Positions 1 through 5,893 of a DNA stretch of 6,164 nucleotides are shown one piece after another. Below the pieces are notes generated by a model. The model did no database searches. It was not told the origin of the DNA and saw only the letters and a list, made by a program, of their open reading frames with translations. Origin of the DNA: Candidatus Alkanophagales archaeon (GTDB lineage: Archaea > Halobacteriota > Syntropharchaeia > Alkanophagales > B39-G2). Each line of letters begins with the position of its first letter. The first letter of the stretch is position 1. Where the stretch lies: assembly GCA_003661185.1 (NCBI GenBank), contig QMVQ01000102.1, forward strand, positions 1 to 6,164. Reading direction: 5' to 3'. Both the position numbers and the translations under genes were made by a program.

Positions 1-90
1 ATGCTCCACTACGCCGCCTACATCAGAACTCTCACTACTTTTCTCTAAGACTCTCTTGATAACCCTCTTTAAACCCCTTATAAACTAGAA
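1..90 (-). other. Open frame continuing past the stops of the small membrane protein gene
   Basis: Read on the minus strand in the same frame as the membrane protein gene at 342-91, this stretch gives F, a TAG stop (87-85), then 28 sense codons up to the window edge. The first residues, FIRGLKRVIKRVLEK, look like the end of a membrane helix followed by a basic, amphipathic cytoplasmic segment, which is what the truncated last helix of that gene lacks. No ATG, and no GTG with a convincing ribosome binding site, is present. It may be the disconnected 3' end of a decayed gene, a readthrough extension, or chance: a 28-codon open run is not rare. Confidence 0.25.
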
Positions 91-342
91 TTATAAAACC
101 GTATAAAAAATCAAAGAGCTTGCAAACGCCATCGACTCGTGCATTGCGGGAAAATAAGGTGTGAGTGTAACTGTCAAATAAATAATCGACCCAACAATCA
201 ACAAATCAATTACGTGATTTCTATCCGCTCTTTCTAACATCAGTGCGCTTTTTATAACTATTGCAAAAGCTATTGCTGCAATTATCCATGGTGTAGCAAA
301 TGTAATGAATATCGTTACTCTGCTTATTATTATACCGTCCAC
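91..342 (-). CDS. Small membrane protein, possibly MrpF-like, perhaps truncated
   Basis: An 83-residue hydrophobic protein with a GTG start; a TAA lies directly upstream in frame, so the gene cannot begin earlier, and no clear Shine-Dalgarno sequence is seen. Membrane segments are at about residues 8-33, 44-62 and 68-83, the last ending abruptly at TVL. The segment ADRNHVIDLL after the first helix resembles the ADRxxxLDLL region of MrpF/PhaF, small three-helix subunits of Mrp-type cation/proton antiporters, and the length fits that family. This resemblance is from memory and is weak. The glycine-rich helices of the ATP synthase c subunit (K) are absent, so it is not AtpK. It sits where atpD would usually follow atpB. 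Base composition is AT-rich, with many ATA codons, unlike the ATPase genes. The frame resumes after two stops (TAA, one sense codon, TAG), so the gene may be broken. Confidence 0.45.
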   Translation of the reverse strand: MDGIIISRVTIFITFATPWIIAAIAFAIVIKSALMLERADRNHVIDLLIVGSIIYLTVTLTPYFPAMHESMAFASSLIFYTVL

Positions 343-367
343 TTAAGGTTTTTGCTGCAAAGTATTG

Positions 368-379
368 AAAAAGGAGAAA
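368..379 (-). terminator. Possible pyrimidine/T-rich terminator after atpB
   Basis: About 20 bases after the atpB stop the minus strand reads TTTCTCCTTTTT, a pyrimidine-rich run with two T tracts and no hairpin, as is common for archaeal transcription termination. It lies in the only spacer (343-397) between atpB and the next gene. The adjacent AT-rich bases (ATAATTAATTT on the minus strand, about 377-387) could alternatively serve as a TATA element for the small membrane protein gene starting at 342. Neither role is shown by the sequence alone. Confidence 0.3.
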
Positions 380-397
380 TTAATTATGCGGCTGAGA

Positions 398-1801
398 TTA
401 TGTCGTGGAGCTTCGATATTTGGGGTGGTATTTTTTGAGAATGTTCGGGTCTATACGTTTCAGCTCACCCTCCGGGAACATCGTTAAGAGGTCCCAGCCA
501 AGGTCAAGTGTCTCATCAATCGTCCGCTCCTCGTAGCGTCCTTGAGTTACGAAACGCCGCTCGAACTCGTCGGCAAACTCCAAGTATTTTCGGTCTCGTG
601 GCGTCAACGCCTCTTCGCCGACGACAGCGACGAGCTCCCTCATGTCCCGACCCTCGGCATATGCCGCATACAGCTGGTTTGAGACGTCGGCGTGGTCTTC
701 TCTCGTGCGCCCGGCGCCTATGCCCTCTTTCATCAGCCTCGACAGCGACGGCAGCACGTCCACCGGCGGGTAGATACCACGGCGGTGTAAGTCTCTTGAG
801 AGCACGAACTGCCCCTCAGTGATATAGCCCGTTAGGTCAGGGATTGGGTGCGTGATGTCGTCGTCAGGCATCGAAAGTATCGGAATCTGCGTGATTGAGC
901 CCTTCTTGCCACGAATTCTGCCAGCACGCTCATAGTTCGTCGCCAAGTCGGTATACATGTAGCCAGGGTAGCCACGCCGCCCCGGGACTTCCTCACGCGC
1001 CGCCGAAATCTCACGGAGAGCCTCGCAGTAATTCGTCATGTCGGTAAGGATAACAAGGACGTGCATGTCGTATTCGAAAGCCAAGAACTCCGCAGTCGTC
1101 AGCGCCATCCTCGGCGTGATGATCCTCTCAATCGCGGGGTCGTCGGCGAGGTTCATGAACGCCACGATTCGCTCGATGGCGCCGGTGCGTTCGAAGTCCC
1201 GCATGAAGAAGGAAGCTTCCTCGTAGGTGATGCCCATCGCAGCAAATACGACGGAGAACGGCTCTTCCGTGCCGAGAACTTTTGCTTGCCTTGCGATTTG
1301 CGCCGCAAGGTCATTATGCGGCATGCCCGCACCCGAGAATATCGGCAACTTCTGACCGCGAACGAGCGTGTTCATGCCGTCTATCGTGGAGATGCCGGTC
1401 TGTATGAACTCTCTCGGATACGCACGGGCTGTTGGGTTGATGGCGGCGCCCGTGATCGGGAGTCTGTCCTCTGGGATTATCTCGGGACCGCCGTCTATCG
1501 GGCGTCCGAGCCCGTCGAAGATGCGACCGAGCATGTCTTGCGAGACCGCCACCCGCATGATGTCGCCGGTGAAGCGGACCCTTGTGCTTTTGGTGTCGAT
1601 TCCGGAGGTGCCTTCGAAGACTTGGACGATTGCGAGGTCGCTTCTCGTTTCGAGCACTTGTCCTGTTTTCTCCTCGCCGTCGGGCGTGAGGATCTTGACG
1701 ACCTCACCATAGGAGGCGCCCTCCACACCTTCCACAATCACCAAGGGTCCTGAGACTTCGGAAATCGTCGTGTATTCCCGTGCGGAAACGTCCACGCTCA
1801 T
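398..1801 (-). CDS. atpB: A-type ATP synthase subunit B
   Basis: The regulatory, non-catalytic subunit alternating with subunit A in the A3B3 head of the archaeal A1Ao ATP synthase, facing the cytoplasm. The 467-residue length is normal. The N-terminal beta barrel spans about 1-80. The central nucleotide-binding-like domain carries the degenerate P-loop SGAGMPHN at 156-163 in place of a Walker A motif, as expected for B. Conserved stretches include [18 protein letters not shown] at 249-266, [18 protein letters not shown] at 278-295 and [10 protein letters not shown] at 351-360, with Arg355 in the position that reaches into the catalytic site at the A/B interface. The C-terminal helical domain ends in KKYHPKYR. 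The ATG is preceded by GAGGTG at a five-base spacing, 12 bases after the atpA stop, implying co-transcription and coupled translation. The gene normally following, atpD, is absent; an AT-rich region begins instead. Confidence 0.98.
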   Translation of the reverse strand: MSVDVSAREYTTISEVSGPLVIVEGVEGASYGEVVKILTPDGEEKTGQVLETRSDLAIVQVFEGTSGIDTKSTRVRFTGDIMRVAVSQDMLGRIFDGLGRPIDGGPEIIPEDRLPITGAAINPTARAYPREFIQTGISTIDGMNTLVRGQKLPIFSGAGMPHNDLAAQIARQAKVLGTEEPFSVVFAAMGITYEEASFFMRDFERTGAIERIVAFMNLADDPAIERIITPRMALTTAEFLAFEYDMHVLVILTDMTNYCEALREISAAREEVPGRRGYPGYMYTDLATNYERAGRIRGKKGSITQIPILSMPDDDITHPIPDLTGYITEGQFVLSRDLHRRGIYPPVDVLPSLSRLMKEGIGAGRTREDHADVSNQLYAAYAEGRDMRELVAVVGEEALTPRDRKYLEFADEFERRFVTQGRYEERTIDETLDLGWDLLTMFPEGELKRIDPNILKKYHPKYRSSTT

Positions 1802-1813
1802 ATTCCCACCTCT

Positions 1814-3577
1814 TTATTCCTCCCTCAACTTCTTAAACTCCTCATGCAAGGCGCTCATCAAGTCCTCGAATTTCTGCCTGAACTCCTCGTTCTTCACGTA
1901 TTTCATCCGCGCTATCTCGTCCTTTATCTTCATCTCTTGTATCTTCTCCACCCGCACGCCCACATCTATCGCCTTCTGCGCCTCTTTGTGGAACTCCAAA
2001 ATGACCGTTCCCATAAGATACATCTTCTCAAGCGGGCAATAAGAATCAACCTCGTGGTAGGCGTTCTGCGCAAGGAAGTCCTCCCTGACCATCCTCGCAA
2101 CCTCCAGAAGCTCCCGCTCCCGCTCTGGCAGCGCATCTGCCCCGACGAGTTGCACGATCTCCTGAAGTTCCGCCTCCCTCTGTAGAATTGCCATCATTTC
2201 GTCCCGCTGCGTGTTAAAGTCTTCGGCGACGTTCTTCACATACCACTCCCGCAAGTCGTCAACGTATAAGGAGTAGCTGCGCAGCCAATTTATCGCCGGG
2301 AAGTGCCTGCGGTCCGCGAGTGACGAGTCGAGCGCCCAGAAAACGCTCACCACACGCAGCGTGTTCTGCGTCACCGGCTCTGAGAAGTCGCCGCCCGGCG
2401 GCGAGACCGCACCGACGACGGTAACCGAGCCGAGGCGCTCGTCGGAGCCCAGAACCTTGACCCTGCCAGCACGCTCGTAGAACTCTGAAAGACGAGCTGC
2501 AAGGTAAGCAGGGAAGCCTTCCTCACCAGGCATCTCCTCAAGCCTGCCTGAAATTTCCCGCATCGCCTCCGCCCATCTTGAAGTGGAGTCTGCTTGAATG
2601 GCGACGTCGTAGCCCATATCTCTGTAATACTCAGCGAGCGTGATTCCAGTGTAAACCGACGCCTCCCGTGCGGCGACTGGCATGTTCGAGGTGTTTGCGA
2701 TGAGCGTCGAACGCTCCATGAGCGACTCCCCAGTGTAAGGGTCAATAAGCTCTGGGAAGTCCTCAAGAACTTCTGTCATCTCGTTGCCACGCTCACCGCA
2801 GCCGATGTAAACGATGACCTGCGAGTTCGCCCATCTCGCAAGCTGGTGCTGCATGACCGTCTTCCCGGTGCCGAAGCCACCCGGAATGGCGGCGGTGCCG
2901 CCCTTTGCTATCGGGAAAAATGTGTCGAAGATGCGCTGCCCCGTCAGCAAAGGCTCCGCCGGGTCCAGCTTCTCCTTGTAGGGGCGTCCCCGCCGCACCG
3001 GCCAGCGCTGCTTCATTGTCAGCTCCTTCTCCTCCCCGTCTGCCTCCACGACGGCAATGACGTCGTTCACCGTAAACTTCCCCTCTTTTATCTCCACGAG
3101 CTTCCCACTAACACCCGGCGGCACTAAGACCTTGTGGACGATAACTTTCGTCTCGGGAACTTCGCCGAGGATATCGCCGCCCGTCACGGGCTTCCCCTCC
3201 TCGGCGACGGGCTTAAAATCCCATTTCGCCTCTGGGTCGAGCGCCGGCACGTCTATGCCCCGAGTGATGTAATCCCCCGCCTTGCTTTTTATCACGTCAA
3301 GCGGTCGCTGCACGCCATCGTAGAAGTTCTTCAAAATTCCGGGTCCAAGCTCGACAGAAAGCGGCGCTCCGGTCCTGAAGACCGGCTCGCCAGGCTTAAG
3401 ACCCGTGGTATCTTCATACACCTGAATATATGCCCTATCGCCTTCCAGCCGTATAACCTCGCCGAGCAGCCGCTCCTCGCCGACCCTTATAACCTCATAC
3501 ATCTTACTTCCTTTCATCTGCTCCGCCACGACGAGCGGTCCCGCAATCCTTATCATCACGCCCTTCTCCTCAGCCAC
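1814..3577 (-). CDS. atpA: A-type ATP synthase catalytic subunit A
   Basis: The catalytic subunit, which makes or hydrolyses ATP in the A3B3 head. At 587 residues it is full length. The N-terminal barrel spans about 1-75, followed by the A-subunit-specific non-homologous insert at roughly 115-190. The nucleotide-binding domain has the P-loop GGFGTGKT at 233-240 and the GER loop ([10 protein letters not shown], 258-267) with catalytic Glu262. Then come [11 protein letters not shown] (297-307), [20 protein letters not shown] (330-349) and [10 protein letters not shown] (392-401). A C-terminal helical domain starts near 440. The usual P-loop of this family is GPFGSGKT; here the proline is glycine and the serine is threonine. 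The GTG start is set by a GGGGGTG ribosome binding site five bases upstream. A downstream Met8 is the alternative but lacks such a site. The gene follows atpF by 11 bases and precedes atpB by 12. Confidence 0.98.
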   Translation of the reverse strand: MAEEKGVMIRIAGPLVVAEQMKGSKMYEVIRVGEERLLGEVIRLEGDRAYIQVYEDTTGLKPGEPVFRTGAPLSVELGPGILKNFYDGVQRPLDVIKSKAGDYITRGIDVPALDPEAKWDFKPVAEEGKPVTGGDILGEVPETKVIVHKVLVPPGVSGKLVEIKEGKFTVNDVIAVVEADGEEKELTMKQRWPVRRGRPYKEKLDPAEPLLTGQRIFDTFFPIAKGGTAAIPGGFGTGKTVMQHQLARWANSQVIVYIGCGERGNEMTEVLEDFPELIDPYTGESLMERSTLIANTSNMPVAAREASVYTGITLAEYYRDMGYDVAIQADSTSRWAEAMREISGRLEEMPGEEGFPAYLAARLSEFYERAGRVKVLGSDERLGSVTVVGAVSPPGGDFSEPVTQNTLRVVSVFWALDSSLADRRHFPAINWLRSYSLYVDDLREWYVKNVAEDFNTQRDEMMAILQREAELQEIVQLVGADALPERERELLEVARMVREDFLAQNAYHEVDSYCPLEKMYLMGTVILEFHKEAQKAIDVGVRVEKIQEMKIKDEIARMKYVKNEEFRQKFEDLMSALHEEFKKLREE

Positions 3578-3582
3578 AACAA

Positions 3583-3589
3583 CACCCCC
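3583..3589 (-). promoter_or_regulatory. Ribosome binding site of atpA
   Basis: The minus strand reads GGGGGTG five bases before the GTG codon at 3577-3575, matching the archaeal anti-Shine-Dalgarno core (GGTG). It fixes the GTG as the atpA start. It shares its first G with the TAG stop of atpF, so termination of F and initiation of A occur almost at the same place, favouring coupled translation. Confidence 0.75.
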
Positions 3590-3909
3590 TACTTTATCAC
3601 AATGCCAACAGCCCGCCTCGTGAGTTCACCTATCATATCCACTTTCTCAATCGGACCTTTCTTGTCGGGAATCTCCACGATTATCGGAGCTACGCTCTTC
3701 TTCCTTGCATTAATCTCTTTTATTGCATTCCTGTTCCGCTCTGCAAGCCGCTCCGTCATTATGATTATGGAGACGCCTTCCTTCTCCAGTCTGTTGAGCA
3801 GTTCTGAGATGTCCTCGTCCTCCGATGCTTCATACACACGCTCAATGCCCGCAAGCCTGAAGCCGGTTGCGGTGTCCGGGTCGCCAATAACTGCAAGCAT
3901 CTCGCTCAC
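3589..3909 (-). CDS. atpF: A-type ATP synthase subunit F
   Basis: A small soluble subunit that sits with subunit D on the central rotor stalk. The 106-residue length is typical. Family marks are [18 protein letters not shown] at residues 5-22 and the [13 protein letters not shown] segment at 77-89, within an alternating alpha/beta fold ending in a short helix. The GTG start overlaps the atpE stop as GTGA, with GAGGT nine bases upstream; an ATG three codons later (3900-3898) would begin MLAVIGD and resembles usual homologue starts, so the true start could be either. F usually follows subunit C, but here it directly overlaps E with no trace of C. Its natural partner D is also absent from the window. 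The gene ends in TAG. Confidence 0.95.
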   Translation of the reverse strand: MSEMLAVIGDPDTATGFRLAGIERVYEASEDEDISELLNRLEKEGVSIIIMTERLAERNRNAIKEINARKKSVAPIIVEIPDKKGPIEKVDMIGELTRRAVGIVIK

Positions 3910-4517
3910 CTGAACAATACCTCAGCGACCTTGTCCCTTATGGAGGCGGAAAGGCGTTCCAGCCTCTTTTCGAAGGTATTGTCCACCGAGATTTTGCCGT
4001 CTTTGGTCCTGACGATGACGCCGCCGATGCTTTTCGCTCGCTCTTCTGAGAGAGTCAGGTGGGCGCCGATTTCTTTTGAGATTTCGTCTAGGGTACTCTT
4101 GCTGATGAGGCGAGCGTCGTCCTCGCTGAGAATAACTTCGAGATCGCCGCCGCCGGCGCTCGCCGCCGACGCCTTTATCAGCCCTTTCAGGATGTCGTCG
4201 TATTTATGCCCGCCGAGCCCCCTCTCCTTTACTATTTTTATCTGCCCGATGGCTTTGTCCATCGCATCCTTTATCAGCTCCTCCTGCGCCAGCCATCTCC
4301 TCCTGCGAGCTTCGAGCCTTGCGGTCTGGATGCGGCGCCGCTTCTCGGCTTCCGCACGCCGCGCCTCCTCTTCCAAAGCCCTTTTCTTACTGCTTTCAGC
4401 CTCAGCCCGTGCGTCTTCAATGATCTTCCTCGCCCGCTCTCTCGCCTCGTTTAGAATCCGCTCCCGCTCTTTCTCCCCCTCCTCTCTTATCCTGTTAATA
4501 ATCTCAGTAGCGCCCAT
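3906..4517 (-). CDS. atpE: A-type ATP synthase subunit E (peripheral stalk)
   Basis: Peripheral-stalk subunit that pairs with H in a long coiled coil and grips the top of the head through its C-terminal globular domain, acting as stator. The 203-residue length is normal. Residues 1 to about 98 are a highly charged, Glu/Arg/Ala-rich helix (coiled coil). The C-terminal domain from about 105 has GGVIVR at 165-170 and the family signature VDNTFEKRLERL at 178-189. The ATG start has only a modest purine-rich site (GGCGAGG) a few bases upstream, and lies 15 bases after the atpH stop. It follows H directly, whereas I and K normally come between. Its frame is the same as that of H, separated from it by one TAG and five sense codons. 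It overlaps atpF by four bases. Confidence 0.97.
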   Translation of the reverse strand: MGATEIINRIREEGEKERERILNEARERARKIIEDARAEAESSKKRALEEEARRAEAEKRRRIQTARLEARRRRWLAQEELIKDAMDKAIGQIKIVKERGLGGHKYDDILKGLIKASAASAGGGDLEVILSEDDARLISKSTLDEISKEIGAHLTLSEERAKSIGGVIVRTKDGKISVDNTFEKRLERLSASIRDKVAEVLFR

Positions 4518-4532
4518 AAGCCTCGCCTTCAG

Positions 4533-4850
4533 CTAAGTGATTCCTAAAAGCATTTTCAATGCGACGTCCACAGCGGCGTTCATCTTAGAAGAAGCGCTCT
4601 CCTTCAGCTTCCTTACTTCCTCTTCCGCCGCCGCCAAAATCTTCTCCTCCTCCGCTTTTGCCTCTTTCAGCTTTTGCTCCATTATTTCCTGCGCCTGCCG
4701 CTTAATCTCCTCCTTCGCAGCCTCGGCGATTTTCGCAACCTCCTGCTCCGCCTCTTTTATCATGCTCTCAGCTTCCGCTCTCGCCTCCTCTATCCTCCTC
4801 CTGCTATCCTCTTCCGCAGCTCTTATCTCTCTAAGCGCCTCCACCGCCAT
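4533..4850 (-). CDS. atpH: A-type ATP synthase subunit H (peripheral stalk)
   Basis: Peripheral-stalk partner of subunit E (called AhaH in Methanosarcina), forming the parallel coiled-coil stator. At 105 residues it has the family's usual size. It is almost entirely charged alpha helix: Ala/Glu/Lys/Arg-rich heptad-like sequence from residue 1 to about 85, with stretches such as EEARAEAESMIKEAEQE, then a short less-charged end (MNAAVDVALKMLLG, 90-103). Low complexity makes the call rest partly on position: first gene of the ATPase group, immediately before E. The ATG is preceded by AAAGGAGAG at a good spacing. It ends in TAG; the next in-frame codons run without a stop into the atpE start. In most archaea genes I and K would follow here, and neither is present. 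Confidence 0.9.
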   Translation of the reverse strand: MAVEALREIRAAEEDSRRRIEEARAEAESMIKEAEQEVAKIAEAAKEEIKRQAQEIMEQKLKEAKAEEEKILAAAEEEVRKLKESASSKMNAAVDVALKMLLGIT

Positions 4851-5032
4851 CAGTTCTCTCCTTTGAGGATGTTCATTATATTCTTTTTCTTTTGTTCCAT
4901 TCCCGCCGCATTATAACGCAGAAACGCACAGCGAAGTAGAACTCGCCAAGCCCTCCCGTTTGGGCTTCCGGCGGTAGGAGTGTGAAAATCGCGCATCTCA
5001 TGTTCAACTGCTTCCAGCACGGCTATATCCAT
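4850..5032 (-). CDS. Doubtful 60-residue ORF between the permease and atpH
   Basis: A 60-codon frame begins at an ATG overlapping the permease stop (TGATG), with GAGG four bases upstream, and ends at a TGA overlapping the atpH ATG in the same TGATG manner. The product, beginning MDIAVLEAVEHEM and ending NIMNILKGEN, has no membrane segment, signal peptide or motif I recognise. The coupled overlaps at both ends would suit a real gene, but they also arise by chance in a short spacer, and the middle contains a strong inverted repeat that looks non-coding. The same frame stays open further upstream (to 5248) inside the permease gene, which I regard as a shadow. I lean towards non-coding spacer. 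Confidence 0.2.
   Translation of the reverse strand: MDIAVLEAVEHEMRDFHTPTAGSPNGRAWRVLLRCAFLRYNAAGMEQKKKNIMNILKGEN
4870..4890 (-). promoter_or_regulatory. Possible BRE/TATA promoter for the ATPase operon
   Basis: On the minus strand an A-rich stretch (AAAAGAAAAAG) is followed by AATATAAT (4882-4875), a fair match to an archaeal BRE plus TATA box. The usual 25-base offset would start transcription near 4852, almost at the atpH ATG and inside its Shine-Dalgarno sequence, which argues against it. A second TATA-like string, TTATAAT at about 4914-4908, would give a leader of about 30 bases and keep the ribosome binding site, but lacks a good BRE. A promoter somewhere in this spacer is likely; which element is used is not decided. 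Confidence 0.3.
4945..4972. repeat. Inverted repeat (hairpin) in the permease-atpH spacer
   Basis: AAGCCC (4948-4953) and GGGCTT (4962-4967) pair perfectly around an eight-base loop; GCC at 4945-4947 can pair with GGC at 4970-4972 past a two-base bulge, extending the stem to nine pairs. No T run follows on either strand, so it is not a classical intrinsic terminator. It could be an RNA processing or attenuation structure between the permease and ATPase genes, or a relic of a mobile element end. Function is unknown. Confidence 0.5.
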
Positions 5033-5811
5033 CAAGCCTCTGCTATCAGCCCTTTTTTCCACGTCAACAGCTTTTCCTCCACAAAATACCTGAAAGTGCG
5101 GTCGATGAGCAGCGATATGAGCCCGAGGACAAGCATGTAGAGCATAAGTTCCGCCATCTTGTGATGCGGGTAAAATATCTGAAAGAGGCGGTAGCCAAGA
5201 CCGCTGCGGCTCACGCCGAACATTTCGGCGGCGACGACGCACATCCAACCTATACCCATGCCGATACGGATGCCGGTAGCAATGAACGGCAACGCATATG
5301 GGAATGCCACTCTAAACATCAGGCTTTTCCTCTTACATCCCAAGACGAGTGCGGCGTCCACAAGGTCTTTGGGCACGCTTCTGAACCCTGCATACGTGTT
5401 TATCAGTATCGGAAAGACTGCTCCTATGAAGACGATGAAGCCTGCGGCTTGATGCGTCAGATGGAACCAAACAATGGCGAACGGCACCCATGCAAGCGGG
5501 GGTATGGGTCGCACTATCTCAATTAAAGGATCAGCAACCCTATCGGCGACACGAAACCAACCCGTGACGGCGCCTACTGAGACACCGACGAGCGCTCCGA
5601 ACGAGACTCCGATGCTGAAGTGCAGCATGCTGATCACGATGTCCATAGGGAGCATTGTCCAGAGCCCGAGCAACGAGCACGCCACAAGATAGGGACTTGG
5701 CAAGACGAAGGGGTTGCGCACAACGTAATCCGATATTATCTGCCAGAACAAGACCGCCACGCATAGCGATATTATCTCCAAGATTCTGCCTTTGAGCGCC
5801 GTGATGTTCAT
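5032..5811 (-). CDS. ABC transporter permease, SsuC/TauC/NrtB type
   Basis: Inner-membrane subunit of an ATP-driven importer of the family taking up sulfonates, taurine, nitrate/cyanate or thiamine precursors; the substrate cannot be told from the permease alone. It has 259 residues, near the family length. About six hydrophobic helices are visible, e.g. near 9-28, 56-83, 105-118, 123-140, 174-197 and 219-236. Family marks are RPIPPLAWVP at 101-110, GAVFPILINTYAGFRSVP at 130-147, the EAA loop (DAALVLGCKRKSLMFRVAFP, 152-171) that docks on the ATPase, and VAAEMFGVSRSGLGY at 193-207. The start is firm: an in-frame TGA lies six codons upstream and the next Met is residue 55. The usual partner ATPase and binding protein are not in the window: an IS605-type end lies immediately upstream and ATPase genes downstream, so the transporter operon appears disrupted or scattered. 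Confidence 0.93.
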   Translation of the reverse strand: MNITALKGRILEIISLCVAVLFWQIISDYVVRNPFVLPSPYLVACSLLGLWTMLPMDIVISMLHFSIGVSFGALVGVSVGAVTGWFRVADRVADPLIEIVRPIPPLAWVPFAIVWFHLTHQAAGFIVFIGAVFPILINTYAGFRSVPKDLVDAALVLGCKRKSLMFRVAFPYALPFIATGIRIGMGIGWMCVVAAEMFGVSRSGLGYRLFQIFYPHHKMAELMLYMLVLGLISLLIDRTFRYFVEEKLLTWKKGLIAEA

Positions 5812-5893
5812 CGTGACCTCCTCCCCTCACTGAAAGGGGCATCCGCCGGACGAGGTTGGGGAGTGTGGTTTACCGGAGGACAAACCGCTCCCC
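5797..5893 (-). ncRNA. Predicted TnpB omega-RNA 3' region with guide
   Basis: In IS605-family elements the guide RNA of TnpB is made from the tnpB 3' end and the right end, and its guide is the host sequence just past the element. Here the minus strand can form nested stems across the tnpB stop codon: GGGGAG (5893-5888) with CTCCCC (5863-5858), enclosing GGTTT (5886-5882) with AAACC (5871-5867). The terminal CCCCT/AGGGG hairpin follows, and ACCTC/GAGGT pairing could close it. The CCTCC loop sequence could also pair with GGAGG at the right end as a pseudoknot. If the element ends at 5813, the guide would start at 5812 and read GATGAACATCACGGCG, the first bases of the permease gene. The 5' boundary of the RNA is not determined, and expression is not shown. 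Confidence 0.4.
5816..5824 (-). promoter_or_regulatory. Permease ribosome binding site within the IS right end
   Basis: GGAGGAGGT lies four bases upstream of the permease ATG and is a near-perfect Shine-Dalgarno sequence. The same bases are the conserved-looking tail of the IS605-type right end, after its hairpin, so the element seems to provide the translation signal for the host gene. The preceding hairpin could also affect access to it. Confidence 0.6.

Noticed and set aside
91..342. Small membrane gene as the missing c-ring subunit K
   Set aside because: Size and hydrophobicity would fit, but the glycine-rich helices and the carboxylate in the middle of the last helix are lacking.
371..487. 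Plus-strand AAGGAG followed nine bases later by ATG (386)
   Set aside because: The signal looks good, but the frame is only 33 codons, overlaps the atpB 3' end and has no recognisable product; the purine run is the complement of a likely terminator tract.
1061..1753. 230-codon plus-strand ORF
   Set aside because: It lies wholly antisense within atpB, whose protein is clearly conserved; the plus-strand product is low in hydrophobic order and rich in Arg/Asp, as expected of a shadow frame.
3134..3913. 259-codon plus-strand ORF across atpA and atpF
   Set aside because: It is antisense to two well-conserved ATPase genes and crosses their boundary; its Ser/Leu-rich second half mirrors the antisense of charged coding sequence.
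3931..4536. 201-codon plus-strand ORF, Ser/Ala/Leu-rich
   Set aside because: It is the antisense of the atpE coiled coil; Glu/Lys/Arg-rich helices give Ser/Phe/Leu-rich shadows.
4850..5248. Long 132-codon version of the spacer ORF
   Set aside because: Its first half overlaps the conserved end of the permease in another frame; only the 60-codon part in the spacer is worth considering.
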